A DNA stretch of 64,000 bases from Rugalucina vietnamica (lineage: Eukaryota; Mollusca; Bivalvia; Lucinida; Lucinidae), in assembly GCA_964017185.1 (NCBI GenBank), contig OZ024870.1, positions 31,333,621 to 31,397,620 of the forward strand. Reading direction: 5' to 3'. How positions within the stretch are numbered: position 1 is the first letter of the stretch; each line of letters opens with the position of its first letter. The notes under the pieces are model-generated. The model saw only the letters and a program-made list of their open reading frames with translations. It made no database searches and was not told where the DNA came from. Made by a program: the position numbers and the translations under genes. This document shows positions 11,248-22,136 of the stretch, one piece after another.

Positions 11248-11482
11248 GCATGCTGGCTGATACTTTGGGGTCCCATTAATGGGACATAGGCAAACAGCAA
11301 AGCCTCTGGTGTGACGCCACAGAACGCGACATCCCATCTGGGGCTATAATTAATTCTATTTGGAGGGATTTCATCGAAAATTGTAATAAAAATGTTTAAT
11401 CACTCCTGCTACCCCTAGATAATATCAAAGTGGACCCACCCAAATGATGGGCAAGTCCATTTGTCATATATGGATTAAGAGT
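11248..11482. repeat. Dispersed repeat O, copy 1
   Basis: ATGGGACATAGGCAAACAG, TGTGACGC, CAGAACGCG, ATTTCATCGAAAA and AATCACTCCTG occur in the same order as in 39612-39846. The pair defines a family of about 230 bp. The ends are not resolved. Confidence 0.6.
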
Positions 11483-11654
11483 GGGGAGATAGTTTATGAA
11501 AAGTAAAGTTGATGATTGTTATGATCATTATAAAGTCTTGCAGGCTTGTGATCAGAAATTAACTTTTTTTTTCTGATAGTATTTAAGCCACTTCATGAAA
11601 ATACTTTTTATTTTGTGTTTCACAGATGAACAACATAGTGACATTTACCAGGAG

Positions 11655-11750
11655 CATGGGTGATTGGGTGGGAATATGGGCCACGCCCACTGGGACCTGA
11701 GAGAAATAGATGGGCTGCTTAAATGTGCCTCCAGGCAAAGCTTATACACT
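11655..11750 (+). repeat. Dispersed repeat P, copy 1
   Basis: GTGGGAATATGGGCC, CAGATGGGCT-like and TGCCTCCAGGCA..GCTTATAC match the reverse complement of 58612-58715. Origin is unknown. Confidence 0.5.
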
Positions 11751-11778
11751 CTGATTGCTGGTTAACTGCTCAGGTCTG

Positions 11779-12043
11779 CATTACGAAAACTTGCCCATGC
11801 AATAAACAGAGATTTTTTTAGCTTTAAAAATTGAAAAATTTTGATATTTTTCTTATTTTTGCTCAAAACATAGATTGTGGGTACACGTTAGAACCGCCTC
11901 GCCGAGGCGGTTCTAACGAGTACCCACAATCTATGTTTTGGAGCAAAAATAAGAAAAATAGGTATACCCCTGCAAACCCCAGTTTTACTATATAAAAGTG
12001 GGGTTCAATGGGGTATACATTGCACGGACATGTTTTCCTGATG
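11779..12043 (+). mobile_element. MITE-B copy, well preserved
   Basis: The TIRs CATTACGAAAACTTGCCCAT and its inverse ending TTTTCCTGATG enclose a near-perfect hairpin. Each arm reads ACATAGATTGTGGGTAC and then GTTAGAACCGCCTCG, with the loop at about 11898. The element shows best that the family is built around a foldback of roughly 80 bp. Confidence 0.8.
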
Positions 12044-12346
12044 TGTGCCTGCCCAGGAAATTTGGTTCAAGTCAAACCATGCACACATATAAGCCATATT
12101 GGCTTAGTTGGGTGGTTAATTTGAAGCACTTTGAATGTCATGACATACTATTTTGGGGTAAAAATCCCCAAAAATGGAGGCAACATCCCGACATGACCAC
12201 AGCTGTTGACTGGGACGCTAAACCACAACTCAAACAAACAATTGTGGGAGTCAAATCAAGTGTTGCATGACTATAATCAGCATTTTAAGGTCTATTTTAT
12301 TCCTGATTTGTATCTTACCCAGTTGCTATTCAGTTTAGAGGCTTTT

Positions 12347-12536
12347 GAGCCGCCTCATGGGAGAACCAACAATTTGCTTATGCAAAAACAAAGGCGCAGA
12401 TCAGCTTCGCGGTAACCGCGAAGCTGATCAGCGCCTTTGTTTTCGCTACACGGATAGTACAATCCCTCTACTTCCTAAATACGAAATTTCATGCTTCTAG
12501 CTGTCTTCTGTGGCTGGTTTTCCCACGAGGCGGCTC
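12347..12536. mobile_element. MITE-A copy, short
   Basis: TTTT/TTTT duplication flanks GAGCC and GGCTC. The central palindrome is perfect around GGTAACCGCGAAGCTGATCA. It is about 45 bp shorter than other copies, lacking the CAGGTCCGACACAAACC segment. Confidence 0.8.
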
Positions 12537-12816
12537 TTTTTATGCAGTGTCTTATATTCATTATCATTATATCAAGTAGTTGATAATTGACAAAACCCAG
12601 GCAACCATTGTAAAAAGACAGTTTTTAATAGATTTTCTATCTTTCAATATTGCCGGGAATTTCTATGGAATCCTCCATGAGAAAGGTATACTGGGTGCAT
12701 CACACAATTATATTTTGGAAAACTTGTTTGCTTTGACGCTTTCTCAATAGCTCACCTAGCTGTGGACCTTCACTGAGTTGTTGGACTGCCTTTTGTGTCA
12801 TTGAGCAGCACTCTTA

Positions 12817-13124
12817 TGCACCAGTCATTTGTAATCACTGCCCCCCCCCCCCACCTACGGGGAAGGATGGCGGATAGCCGGACTAAAGTGCAGGGCAATT
12901 ACTTTTCAAGTGTCCCGGCAGTGCAGGGGAAATGACAGGGTTTTGACATAAGGATCCTTACCCCAGGGAGATTTTCTGTTGCGAAGGGCAGGGCAAAGAG
13001 CAAAGTTTTGACCTCCAGTTTGCCCCCTGGTGGCAGGGCTCATAGCAGGGCACTGAAACTGAAAAGTCATAATCCCCACCCTTTCCCATAGGTGGGGGAG
13101 CAGTGGTTACAAATGACTGGTGCA
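12817..13124. mobile_element. G/C-rich MITE (family M), intact copy
   Basis: TGCACCAGTCATTTGTAA at the left is inverted at the right (AAATGACTGGTGCA). C-runs and G-runs just inside would pair, and the interior carries ATAGCCGGACTAAAGTG and GGCAATTAC. The 93-codon minus ORF here is a shadow. Confidence 0.75.
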
Positions 13125-13189
13125 TTACACCAACCAATTGCACTATTTGCTCAGTTGCAACAGTGGCTTGTACAAACAAGTAGCATAAA

Positions 13190-13385
13190 GTGATCTGGGT
13201 TTTTGACCAGATCTGACACAAACTGGCCTGAACGGTCACAGAAGTAGGCTAGAAATTTTGGATATAAGTAGCAGAATAATTGTACTATCCGAGTAGCGAA
13301 AACAAAGGCACTGATAGTTACTGCACAGCTGATCTGTGCCTTTGCTTCGCCTATGTATGTTGTTGGTTTTCTTATGCGGCAGCTC
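13190..13385. mobile_element. MITE-A copy, left end lost
   Basis: It starts within CAGATCTGACACAAACTGG and ends GGCAGCTC. One arm of the central palindrome is deleted. Confidence 0.65.
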
Positions 13386-13769
13386 GTATTTGACATTGAA
13401 TTATTTTCTTAAAGGTAATGAAAAAGTTGTCTCCGCTAAAGCAAAAGCACCCAAGAAATGGAAATCTATCAGCATATATCGGTGGAGGAACAAAGGTTTA
13501 GAGTGCTAGGCCATGTTATCTGTCCCCATAAACCAATGTTCTGTGCTTTATTTCAAGTGTTTTCCAACATTAACTGTGCTCCCGCCTTTTGTCTTAATGT
13601 CCCGAAGATGTAAATTACTCCATGGCAGTGTGACAACAGTCGGAAATGGACGGAGAGTTGATTAAATGGTCATAGTGTCAATTCCGTCAATACCTTCTTG
13701 AGAATGTCACAATTGTAGGAGATAAATGAATTTTTGTCATGATCGTCTGCCACATTATTCGCTTAATTT

Positions 13770-14003
13770 GAGCCACCTCGTGGAAAAACGAACAATGTGG
13801 TTTCCGAACAGGTTTGACACAAACCGACCTGTACAGTTACCGAAAAGAGCTAGAAGCTTGAAATTTCGGATTTAGGAAGAAGAGGAAGTGTACTATCTGT
13901 GTAGCGAAAACAAAGGCGCTGATCAGCTTCGCGGTTACCGCAAAGCTGATCAGCGTCTTTGTTTTCGCCTAGGCATATTGTTGGTTTTCCCATGAGGAGG
14001 CTC
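13770..14003. mobile_element. MITE-A copy
   Basis: ATTT/ATTT duplication with GAGCC/GGCTC ends. The palindrome centres on GGTTACC with arms reading through GCTGATCAGC. Confidence 0.85.
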
Positions 14004-14009
14004 ATTTGT

Positions 14010-14560
14010 ATATTTGAGACAGAAAATTAATACCCCGGTCAATAATATTTCTAATACTCTTAGAGTCTGCTAGAATGAGTGATATTATAAAATCTTTAAA
14101 GCGCTAAACGCAGCAAGTAGTTGAATATGTAAACACTTTAGATTCAGATGATATGGCCTGAGTCTTCTGAATTTACCACTGGGATTGGTTTCTAATGATA
14201 CTGAATGGTGATCCTTAGCCATAAGGCATTGAATAAGGTACAGGGCAACAAGGGAGAAAAGTTGCGTAATGGGAGAATTAAACTTAATTCTCCCCAGTGG
14301 TCGAAATTAGGATTTTTCCTCACTATATAGCCTGAACCCATTTGCAGTCTGACCTATATAGGTGATGAGTTTAACTGAAAAAAAAAAAACTAGTAGCCCA
14401 ACAACACTTTGGCTAGTGTCGGGCTATCGGGCTAGTGCTAATTTCGTAATTTCGATCACTGTCTCCCTAAAATGTTTGACTGTGAGGGATTGATTGATTG
14501 AATACTAGACTTGCCTCCCTCAGTAGCTGCTGTTTATACTGTACAGGATCATATATTATA
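14010..14560. other. Non-coding stretch, no gene recognised
   Basis: No exon or repeat can be supported apart from a short self-complementary GTTGGGCTA/TAGCCCAAC pair near 14390-14430. Confidence 0.35.
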
Positions 14561-14564
14561 ATAA

Positions 14565-14640
14565 TGCACTAGTCATTTGTAACCACGCCCCCCCCCCTCG
14601 ACCCCCCCCCCCCCCCCCAGGCCAGGGGGGTGGTGTTATT
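14565..14640. mobile_element. Family M MITE, internally deleted
   Basis: TGCACTAGTCATTTGTAACCACGCC plus C-runs are followed by GGGGGGTGGTG. Only the left TIR and the homopolymer core remain. Confidence 0.55.
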
Positions 14641-14689
14641 ATAATGAGATTCATTCATTATTTTAGCATTGAATTTCTGCCATTATTAT

Positions 14690-16408
14690 CAGGTCTGGAT
14701 CATCTTGGAAAATGATCGAAATTTATAATCGCGCAGATGTGCGACAGCTTCAAGTATTTACCGGCAGTACAGGAGGTTCCATATCTCAATAGAAATGTGA
14801 CAATTTTATCGCGGTTCTGGGCGTTAGAAAGCTTATATGATTGCTGCTGTCATATAGCCTCGTTTTCGACGATTGGGCTCAGCTTTTTTGTCCCCCGCCT
14901 TTTCGAAGAAAAGCGGAGGGACATAGTTTTTGGCTTTCTGTCCTTCCATCTGTCCTTCCGTCCATCCGTCCGTCCTTCCGTCCCCCTATAGGAGTATGTA
15001 CCTTGTGTGCGCAACTCCTCCTACAGTTTTATTCCGATTCATTTGAAACTTTACAGATGTCTTCATCATGCTTTGAAGATATGCATGTGGTTTGGATATA
15101 ATCCTCAGATTAATTTTTGACTCTTTTTTCGCAATTTGAACTTAGTCATTTTTCGGGCATTTTGATAATGAAAGTGAATAGACAGTGGGTACCTTGTGTG
15201 CGCAACTCCTCCTACAGTTTTATTCCAATTCTTTTGAAACTTTACAGATGTCTTCATCATGCTTTGAAGATGTGCATGTGGTTTGGATATAATCCTCAGA
15301 TTAATTTTTGACACTTTTTTTGCAATTTGAACTTAGTCATTTTTCAGGCATTTTGATAATGAAAGTGAATAGACAAAGGGTACCTTGTGTGCGCAACTCC
15401 TCCTACAGTTTTATTCCGATTATTTTGAAACTTTACAGATGTCTTCATCATACTTTGAAGATGTGCATGTGGTTTGGATATAATCCTCAGATTAATTTTT
15501 TTTTGCAAATTGAACTTAGTCGTTTTTCGGTATTTTGACAATGAAAGTGAATGGACAGTGGGTGCCATGTGTGCGCAACTCCTCCTTCAGTTTTTAATTC
15601 AGATTCTTTTGAAACTTTACAGATGTCTTGATGATGCTTTGAAGATATGCATGTGCTTTGGATATAATCCTCAGGTTAATTTTTGACACTTTTTCGCAAT
15701 TTGAACTTAGTCGTTTTTCAGGCATTTATACAATGAAAGTGAATGGACATTGTGTACCTTGTGTGCAAACTCCTCCCTCAGTTTTATTCTGATTCTTTTC
15801 AAACTGTACAGATGTCCTGACCATGATTTGAAGATTTGCATGTGGTTTGAATATAATCCTCAGATTAATGTTTGACACTGTGACATGAAGTAAATGCATG
15901 TGATTTGGATATACATTATTGTCAGATATATTTGTGTAACTAAACAATTAAGGCGGGGGACATAAATTCTCTGAATTTGCTTGTTCGGATGTGATAAGAC
16001 CAGGTGAGCAGATGAAAATTTTGCAAAACGAATGAGGATTTCAACCATGATCTGCCGACAGAATCACAGAATTTTTCTACTTACCATTTTTACATCATTA
16101 ATTTTGATCTCTCATCTTTGAAAAAGTTTTTCAGATAGTAAAATATTTGTTTCTAATCTTTTATTTATGGGCTGTAATATCTTTTTAGAAGAGGGGGACC
16201 TAATACTTCTGGAGCCCACACTTCAAGTATCAGAGATCGCATTATTGCGCGATCAGCCATTTCCAATTTGTTTCATTCTTTAGTCCCAATTCGTTTCATT
16301 ATTTAGTCAGAAATAGTAGTTTGGAGTGATTCCCCTTGATACGGAGAATTAATGTCGCATATATACGCGATAATTTCGATCGTGATTTTCCAAGATGATC
16401 CAGACCTG
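14690..16408. mobile_element. TIR transposon G (with element F inserted)
   Basis: CAGGTCTGGATCATCTTGG followed by AAAAT..GATCGAAATT at the left is inverted at the right (near 16365-16408), an imperfect TIR of about 60 bp. Both sides are flanked by ATTAT (14685-14689 and 16409-16413), a likely 5-bp target duplication. No transposase is recognised. About 1.1 kb of its length is the separate element F, so the host element is roughly 640 bp. Confidence 0.65.
14884..15969 (+). mobile_element. Element F: hairpin-ended element with 190-bp tandem array
   Basis: The left end is a hairpin (GTCCCCCGCCTTTTCG / AAAAGCGGAGGGAC) followed by a CCGTCCGTCC microsatellite. The right end GGCGGGGGACATAA is an inverted copy of the first stem arm. 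Between them are four to five units with spacings of about 182-191 bp (GAAAGTGAATRGACA near 15170, 15361, 15543, 15733). ORFs inside repeat with the array and are not genes. Confidence 0.7.
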
Positions 16409-16451
16409 ATTATAAGTTTGCTGCAAGAGCTAAAAATTGAGCACTTTAAAA

Positions 16452-16979
16452 AGTACATTAACCATATATATATTAAATAAGTATTAATTACTCTATGTAC
16501 TTTTCTGGTTCTTTTTTATTAATATTTTACCTTGAATGCATACTATGATTTAATTATCTTTCTGTTTTAGTTCCTTTTATGATATTTTTAGCACCAGAGA
16601 AGTCATGAAATTCTTAAGTTGAGGTGTACTCTGGCACAGAAGCATTGAATTATCTGATTATGGAAACATACAATATGCATTGCAACACTTAATATCATTT
16701 GAGTAGAATGAATGAAATTTGGTACAAACCAAACCAAACAAAATTCCAGAAAATGTTAAGAACAAACAAAAACTGTAAGTTGTGCTTTTTTGTAGGTCTT
16801 TTCTTTCAAGCAGTTTTAGTCTTATGATAATTCTGCACATTTTTGACACCTTATCAAAACGGTTTTCATAGCCTAATCAACCTAGGTGATAATGCCAACA
16901 ATTTTTCTGTTACTTTATTCTACTGGCATACTCCCGGGACTAATGACTTGGTGCAAATACAGTGCTTTCTGGAGAAATT
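16452..16979 (+). repeat. Segmental duplication, left copy
   Basis: About 530 bp matching 18088-18596 in direct orientation, including ACCTTGAATGCATACTATGA, GAGTAGAATGAATGAAATTT and CTCCCGGGACTAATGACTTG. Several short indels separate the copies. No gene is recognised in either. Confidence 0.8.
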
Positions 16980-17184
16980 TTAGTGCTCAGTACTCGCAAC
17001 TGCAAAAATTTCATCATATATTGAGAGGGGACTTGGTAAGTGCATGATGAAATTGTTGCTTACTAGTAAATTTTACCCGTCTCGACGTAGCAGTAAGATG
17101 ATTGCGGCGATGAAGACAAATAAGACACACACATACACACACACTCACAATCTCAAATAAGACATACACAGAGGAAAAGAGAAA

Positions 17185-18030
17185 AAAATGACAAATTTGA
17201 CCTTTGACCTCGATGACCTTGACCTTTCAAAAAATGAACCCCTCAAGCTAATATCCGGGGCCGCCCTCCACCTTCCCTCCAAGTTTGGTGAAGATTGGCC
17301 CAAGGACCTGGGAGGAACAAACAGAAAAAAACATAAATTTGACCTTTGACCTCGATGACCTTTGACCCAATTGGACCCATAAATCTTAATCAGGGATCAA
17401 CCTGTATACACTCACCAAGTTTCATGCAAATCGGATCAAGGACTGCCGAGATACAGAAATTTGACCTTTGACCTCGATGACCTTGACCTTTAAAAAGTGA
17501 ACCCCTGGAGCTTATATCTGGAAGTTTGGTGAAGGACCTGGGAGAAGTAGGGGAACAACAGAAAAAAAAAACATGACCAACAGAAAAAAAAAACAAATTT
17601 GACCTTTGACCTCGATGACCTTTGACCCAATTAGACCCATAAATCTTAATCAGAGATCAACCTGTATACACTCACCAAGTTTCATGCAAATCGGACCAAG
17701 GACTGCCGAGATACAGAAATTTGACCTTTGACCTCGATGACCTTGACCTTTGAAAAATGAACCCCTGGAGCTAATATCCGGGGCCGCCCTCAACCTTCCC
17801 ACCAAGTTTGGTGAAGATCGGCCCAAGGACCTGGGAGAAGTAGGGGAACAAACAGAAAAAATGATAAATTTGACCTTTGACCTCGATAACCTTGACCTTT
17901 CAAAAAATGAACCCCTCAAGCTAATATCCGGGGCTGCCCTCCACCTTCCCTCCAAGTTTGGTGAAGATTGGCCAAAGGACCTGGGAGGAGTAGAGGAACA
18001 AACAGACAAACAAACAAACAGACAAACATT
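17185..18030. repeat. Composite tandem array (GACCTTTGACCTCGATGACC units)
   Basis: Segments starting TTGACCTTTGACCTCGATG recur near 17199, 17340, 17460, 17600, 17721 and 17871. Two alternating segment types occur: one with CCGGGGCCGCCCTC..CCAAGTTTGGTGAAGAT, one with CATAAATCTTAATCAG..CACTCACCAAGTTTCATGC. ORFs of 97-128 codons here are shadows of the repeat. It ends in an AAACAGACAAAC microsatellite and lies between the two copies of the 530-bp duplication. Confidence 0.8.
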
Positions 18031-18087
18031 GCTCAAATTATAGTATGATGATAAAGCTTAAAAATCTTGTTAATAAAGCTGAGCACC

Positions 18088-18596
18088 ATGAAAATACATT
18101 AACCATATATAGTATGAACTATGTACTATTGACATAATTGTTTATTAGTATTTCATTTTACCTTGAATGCATACTATGATTTAATTAATTTTCTGTTTTA
18201 GTTCCTTTTATGATATTTTTATCACCATAGAAGTCATGAAATTCTAAGTTGAGGTGTACTCTGACACAGAATGCATAGAATTTTATATTTGATATGAAAA
18301 CATACAATATGCATTGCAGCACTTTATATCATTTGAGTAGAATGAATGAAATTTGGTACAAAACTAAACAAAATTCCAGAAAATGTTAAGAACAAACAAA
18401 AACTGTAAGATGTGCTTTCTTTCAAGCAGTTTTAGTCTTATGATAATTCTGCACATTTTTGACACCTTATCAAAACAGTTTTCATAGCCTAATCAACCTT
18501 AGGTGATAATGCCAACAATTTTTCTGTTACTTTATTCTACTGGCATACTCCCGGGACTAATGACTTGGTGCAAATACAGTGCTTTCTGGAGAAATT
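18088..18596 (+). repeat. Segmental duplication, right copy
   Basis: Direct duplicate of 16452-16979 with small deletions, for example the TTTTTGTAGGTCTT segment present only on the left. The copies stop matching after CTTTCTGGAGAAATT. Confidence 0.8.
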
Positions 18597-18804
18597 GTGC
18601 AATACTCATAACAGTTTACTACAAAAATGACGAATGTTCAAATTCAAAGACCTGTTTCTTAATTTTACCCTACTTTAGAGCAGAAAGGTCAATGCAGTAC
18701 AGTTGAACCTGCTAATATTAGAATGCCAGAAAGTCAGTCTTAAATTTAAGATATACACTGCAAAACCTCATCCAAAATTTGACGTAAATAGTAACATTGT
18801 CTTA

Positions 18805-18807
<3 letters not shown>

Positions 18808-18849
<42 letters not shown>

Positions 18850-18905
18850 CTCATTTTCACTAAAAAAAAAAAAAAAAAAAAAAAAAATCTCTCATTTTCA
18901 CTAAA
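18808..18905. repeat. Duplicated poly-A plus TCTCTCATTTTCACTAAA unit
   Basis: An A-tract of about 37 bp is followed by TCTCTCATTTTCACTAAA, then a second A-tract and a second copy of the same 18-mer. It may be a retro-element tail that was tandemly duplicated. Confidence 0.6.
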
Positions 18906-18909
18906 CATT

Positions 18910-19450
18910 TGCAGCATAAAGATATGAATAGAATTGAATGAAAATATATTGCTCATTGCTTTATTTATTTACCTTTCAAATGACACCAAAAACATGAAAA
19001 TATGATGGCCAGGGGAAGCAGGATAATATTTCATGTACACATGAAAATACTTTGAAGTCAGTGGAGTTTCCACTTTCCGATATTGAGGACATGAATTTAG
19101 CATGCGACTGTAGTTACTTTCTAGAGGGTGGATACTTTATGCGGGTTGAACTGTAATATGGAGCTGATTTTGGTTATTCTTTTGCCCTACTGCTTTTAAG
19201 CTTTTAACCTTTTAGACCTTACTGAATAGCACTGAGCCGAAGTATGAGTTGATTATCCTTCTTCTACCTCTATATCCATCCATTCATGACCAGATCACCA
19301 AGTAAATTTCCTGAAATTCCATTTTCAAAGACTTTTGGCCTTGAATCAGTTGTAGACAGGTTAAGTGAGGCAGTTATATGCAAAAGTTGTCAATACGTTG
19401 AAGTGTTATCACCAGTTGCATTTAAACCTGTTACTGCAAAAAAATTGGTA
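18910..19450. other. Non-coding stretch, no gene recognised
   Basis: A 75-codon ORF at 19286-19513 has no recognisable motif and runs into a MITE-A fragment, so I do not call it a gene. Confidence 0.3.
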
Positions 19451-19453
19451 TTC

Positions 19454-19648
19454 AGGGGTTGTGAGCAGAGCCTTACCGGGCCCTACAGTCACCAAAGAAG
19501 GCTAGAAGCTTGAAATTTAGTATTTTAAAAGAAGAGGTATTGTTCTACAGTGAAAACTGAGGTGCTGATCAGCTGCGCAGTTACTGTACAGCTGATCTGC
19601 ATCTTTGCTTTCGTAATGCAAAAATCCTGTTTTCAAGTGTGCAGCTCA
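19454..19648. mobile_element. MITE-A copy, decayed
   Basis: GGCTAGAAGCTTGAAATTT and a GCTGATCAGCTG core are kept. The left end is truncated and the right ends AGCTC. Confidence 0.6.
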
Positions 19649-20228
19649 TTGAAACCTGCCTCTATATAATCAAATGTATTAAACTTGGCATTCCTCAAAA
19701 AATCTACCAGGTAGATATTGGCACTTTTATCAAAATTATCAAATGAATTTTGCTGCAGCATGACAAAAAACAGTGATCTTGCTGCAAAGACATGGATCAG
19801 CTATCTGTATCATACGAATGTTCACTTCGCTGGAAAAAATGTTGATGTTGCAGGAAGAAAATTTAAATTTGTTGTTTGCCTAATATATTAACTAAGGTAT
19901 GAATATTGCAATACAGGAGAGCAATGGGTCATATCTTTTGAGATGGATGAATTTCCATTGATTCTTAGTTAGAGGCAACAGACGAAGTTTAGGTGTTTGG
20001 ATATTGAAAATTGAAATTGAAGTTAAGTTCATTATTGAGATGCTTTTAGAAGGAACAACCTTTTGGGTTTTATTGAAGTGGTGGGACACCTGGTGGGTAA
20101 AATGGTTACTTTTACCTTTAATGATATCATTCCAAGATGGCACCCTGAACTTTATTGTATTAGCAGCACATACTGTTTAAGCCACTATGCTTGTAAACAT
20201 TGGTCATAAGTTAGAGCCATGACTTCCA

Positions 20229-20455
20229 GGCCTTGAGGTTATAAAACTTTTTCCAGCTCAGCTCAGCTGAGCATGAAATTTCATCTGCTCATAGATGTTA
20301 AAATAGTCAAGATTGCTGGAAGATTCAGGTTCAAAACTAAAAATCTAGTAATTTATCCTGCTCATAAATGTTAAAATGCCAACAGTTGTTGGCATTTTAA
20401 CATTTATGAGCAGGATATTTTAGTCTCAGCTGAGCTGAGCATGGAAAAAGTTTTA
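20229..20455. mobile_element. MITE-C hairpin element
   Basis: It opens GGCCTTGAGGTTATAAAAC and has a near-perfect central palindrome at about 20350-20415 (TGCTCATAAATGTTAAAATG and its inverse around CAACAGTTGTTG). It is flanked by an 18-bp direct repeat (TAGAGCCATGACTTCCAG at 20211-20228 and about 20454-20471). The right terminus is cut at GTTTTAGAG. Confidence 0.7.
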
Positions 20456-20768
20456 GAGCCATGACTTCCAGACGATACTTGGTCTCCATGTGACGATAGC
20501 AGCTGAGTGGGACATAAAACACTGACATCACCACCACCATAGATGCGATATGGTGCATCAAAGTGGACAAATCAGTGAAACATTGATTGGAATTCTAGAT
20601 CTGAAATCAAATAGGGAGATGTATAAGATAGTATAAAAAAAAAGTCCAGAAATCCAACTCAGGAGACTTTCTCCGAACAAGCTTGGGTGATATCTCATGA
20701 ATGCCTGGTACATTTTGGTTTACTTTCATTTCATCTCTGTTCGTCCCTGTTATAATCTGGTATGAAAT

Positions 20769-21003
20769 GAGCCGCATCGTGAGAAAACGGGATTATTGCC
20801 TATGCGAAAACAAAGGCGCAGATCAGCTTCGCGGTAACCGCGAAGCTGATCAGCGCCTTTGTTTTCGCTACTCGGATAGTACAATTCCTCTTCTACTTAA
20901 GCCCGGAATTTCAAGCTTCAAGCTCTTTTCTGAGCTTGTACAGGCTGGTTTGTGTCGGACCTGGTCGGAAACCCCGAAGACCGGTTTTCTCGCGTCACGG
21001 CTC
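20769..21003. mobile_element. MITE-A copy, very well preserved
   Basis: AAAT/AAAT duplication with GAGCC/GGCTC ends. A perfect palindrome of about 60 bp is centred on GGTAACC near 20836. It gives the 112-codon shadow ORF. Confidence 0.9.
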
Positions 21004-21067
21004 AAATTGTCTCTGAATGACACAAAATATCAGGAATAATCATAAAGCTCTGCAAACAAGAATTTTA

Positions 21068-21310
21068 GCTGCATGACGAAAAATCCTGGCTTTTTAACGA
21101 TGAAATATCACAAAATCGCATATCAGCTCTGCAGCTACAGCGCATCTGATTAGTTCGACTGATCTTCATGTTCATTATAGGTCCTGCAATTTCTCAAATT
21201 TTGTAAGGCCAAAATTTGAAGCTTCTAGCCATGTTCAATAACTCGAGCCTGCTATAATGTAACAGACCTTGTCGTAAACCCAGAAGACAGGATTCCTCGT
21301 GACGCAGCTC
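21068..21310. mobile_element. MITE-A copy, decayed
   Basis: AGCTGCATGACGAAAAATCC at the left and GATTCCTCGTGACGCAGCTC at the right are diverged TIRs. GAAGCTTCTAGCC remains inside and the palindrome is lost. Confidence 0.5.
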
Positions 21311-21528
21311 GTTTGCAAACGCTTGTTTGATCTTCTCTTGAATAAAAGCCTGTTTCTAAAGCGGCACTGGAGTCTCTAACAACTGCAATTTCAACACCAG
21401 ACACTTCCATTATTACTATAACAGAGATTGCAAAATAAACATTGTTCAGATAGATTTGATACATGAACCTTGGACTCATTTATCTTGTATTATTGGATAT
21501 GCACATGCATGCAGTCGGTTTTGTCATT

Positions 21529-21603
21529 TTTGGATGCATTCTGCATTGGCTTCCAATGGAATTAAATTCCATTGGAAGCCAATGCAAAGTGCATCCAAAA
21601 ATT
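21529..21603. repeat. Perfect hairpin, about 34-bp arms
   Basis: TTGGATGCATTCTGCATTGG and following bases to CCAATGGAAT are mirrored after a 3-bp loop (TAA) as ATTCCATTGG...GTGCATCCAA, with one or two mismatches. No TIR family is recognised. Confidence 0.7.
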
Positions 21604-21654
21604 TTGTCTTACTTTTCAATTTACTTTGCCTTGAATTGACTTGTCCAGTTCCAA

Positions 21655-21940
21655 TTGAATTGTGTAACCATGCCCCCACCTCCCCCCATCCACCTTCGGG
21701 GAAGGCTTGGGGATAGCCGGGCTAAAGTGTCGGGCAATTACCTTTTGATTGTCTTTGCACTGCAGGGGAAATGTCGGGGTTTTGACATTAGGATCCTTAT
21801 CCCAGGGATATGTTCTATTGTGAAGGGCAGTTTTGACCCCCAGTTTGTACCTCTGGGTGTTGGGCTTATAGCAGGGCGCTGAAAACTGAAATGTCATAAT
21901 CCTCACCCTTCCTGTAGGTGGGTTATAAATCACTGGTGCA
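21655..21940. mobile_element. Family M MITE, left end diverged
   Basis: ATAGCCGGGCTAAAGTG, GGCAATTACC and AGGATCCTTATCCCAGGGA are shared with 12817-13124. The right end is TCACTGGTGCA and the left TIR is mostly lost. Confidence 0.65.
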
Positions 21941-22136
21941 CTTAACCCCTCTCTCTATCCTTTATGAGGTGGAAGTGTAATGACCCACTATGAAGCCGAC
22001 ATCAAAAGTGAAACATGCTCCCCTCGTAAAGCTTAGTTTTAAGTGTATGTAACCCCACCCATTTTAATACACCCTTCTACTAACTTATAATTTTTGCATA
22101 AATACCCATGTCATACGATATTAACAGCTGTTTATT

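Noticed and set aside
17650-18043. ORFs of 97-128 codons on both strands
   Set aside because: They follow the tandem array and repeat with it; no domain is seen.
20701-21039. 112-codon plus-strand ORF
   Set aside because: It is the translation of a MITE-A copy; the same peptide strings (CENKGADQLRGNREADQRLCF) appear at other MITE-A copies.
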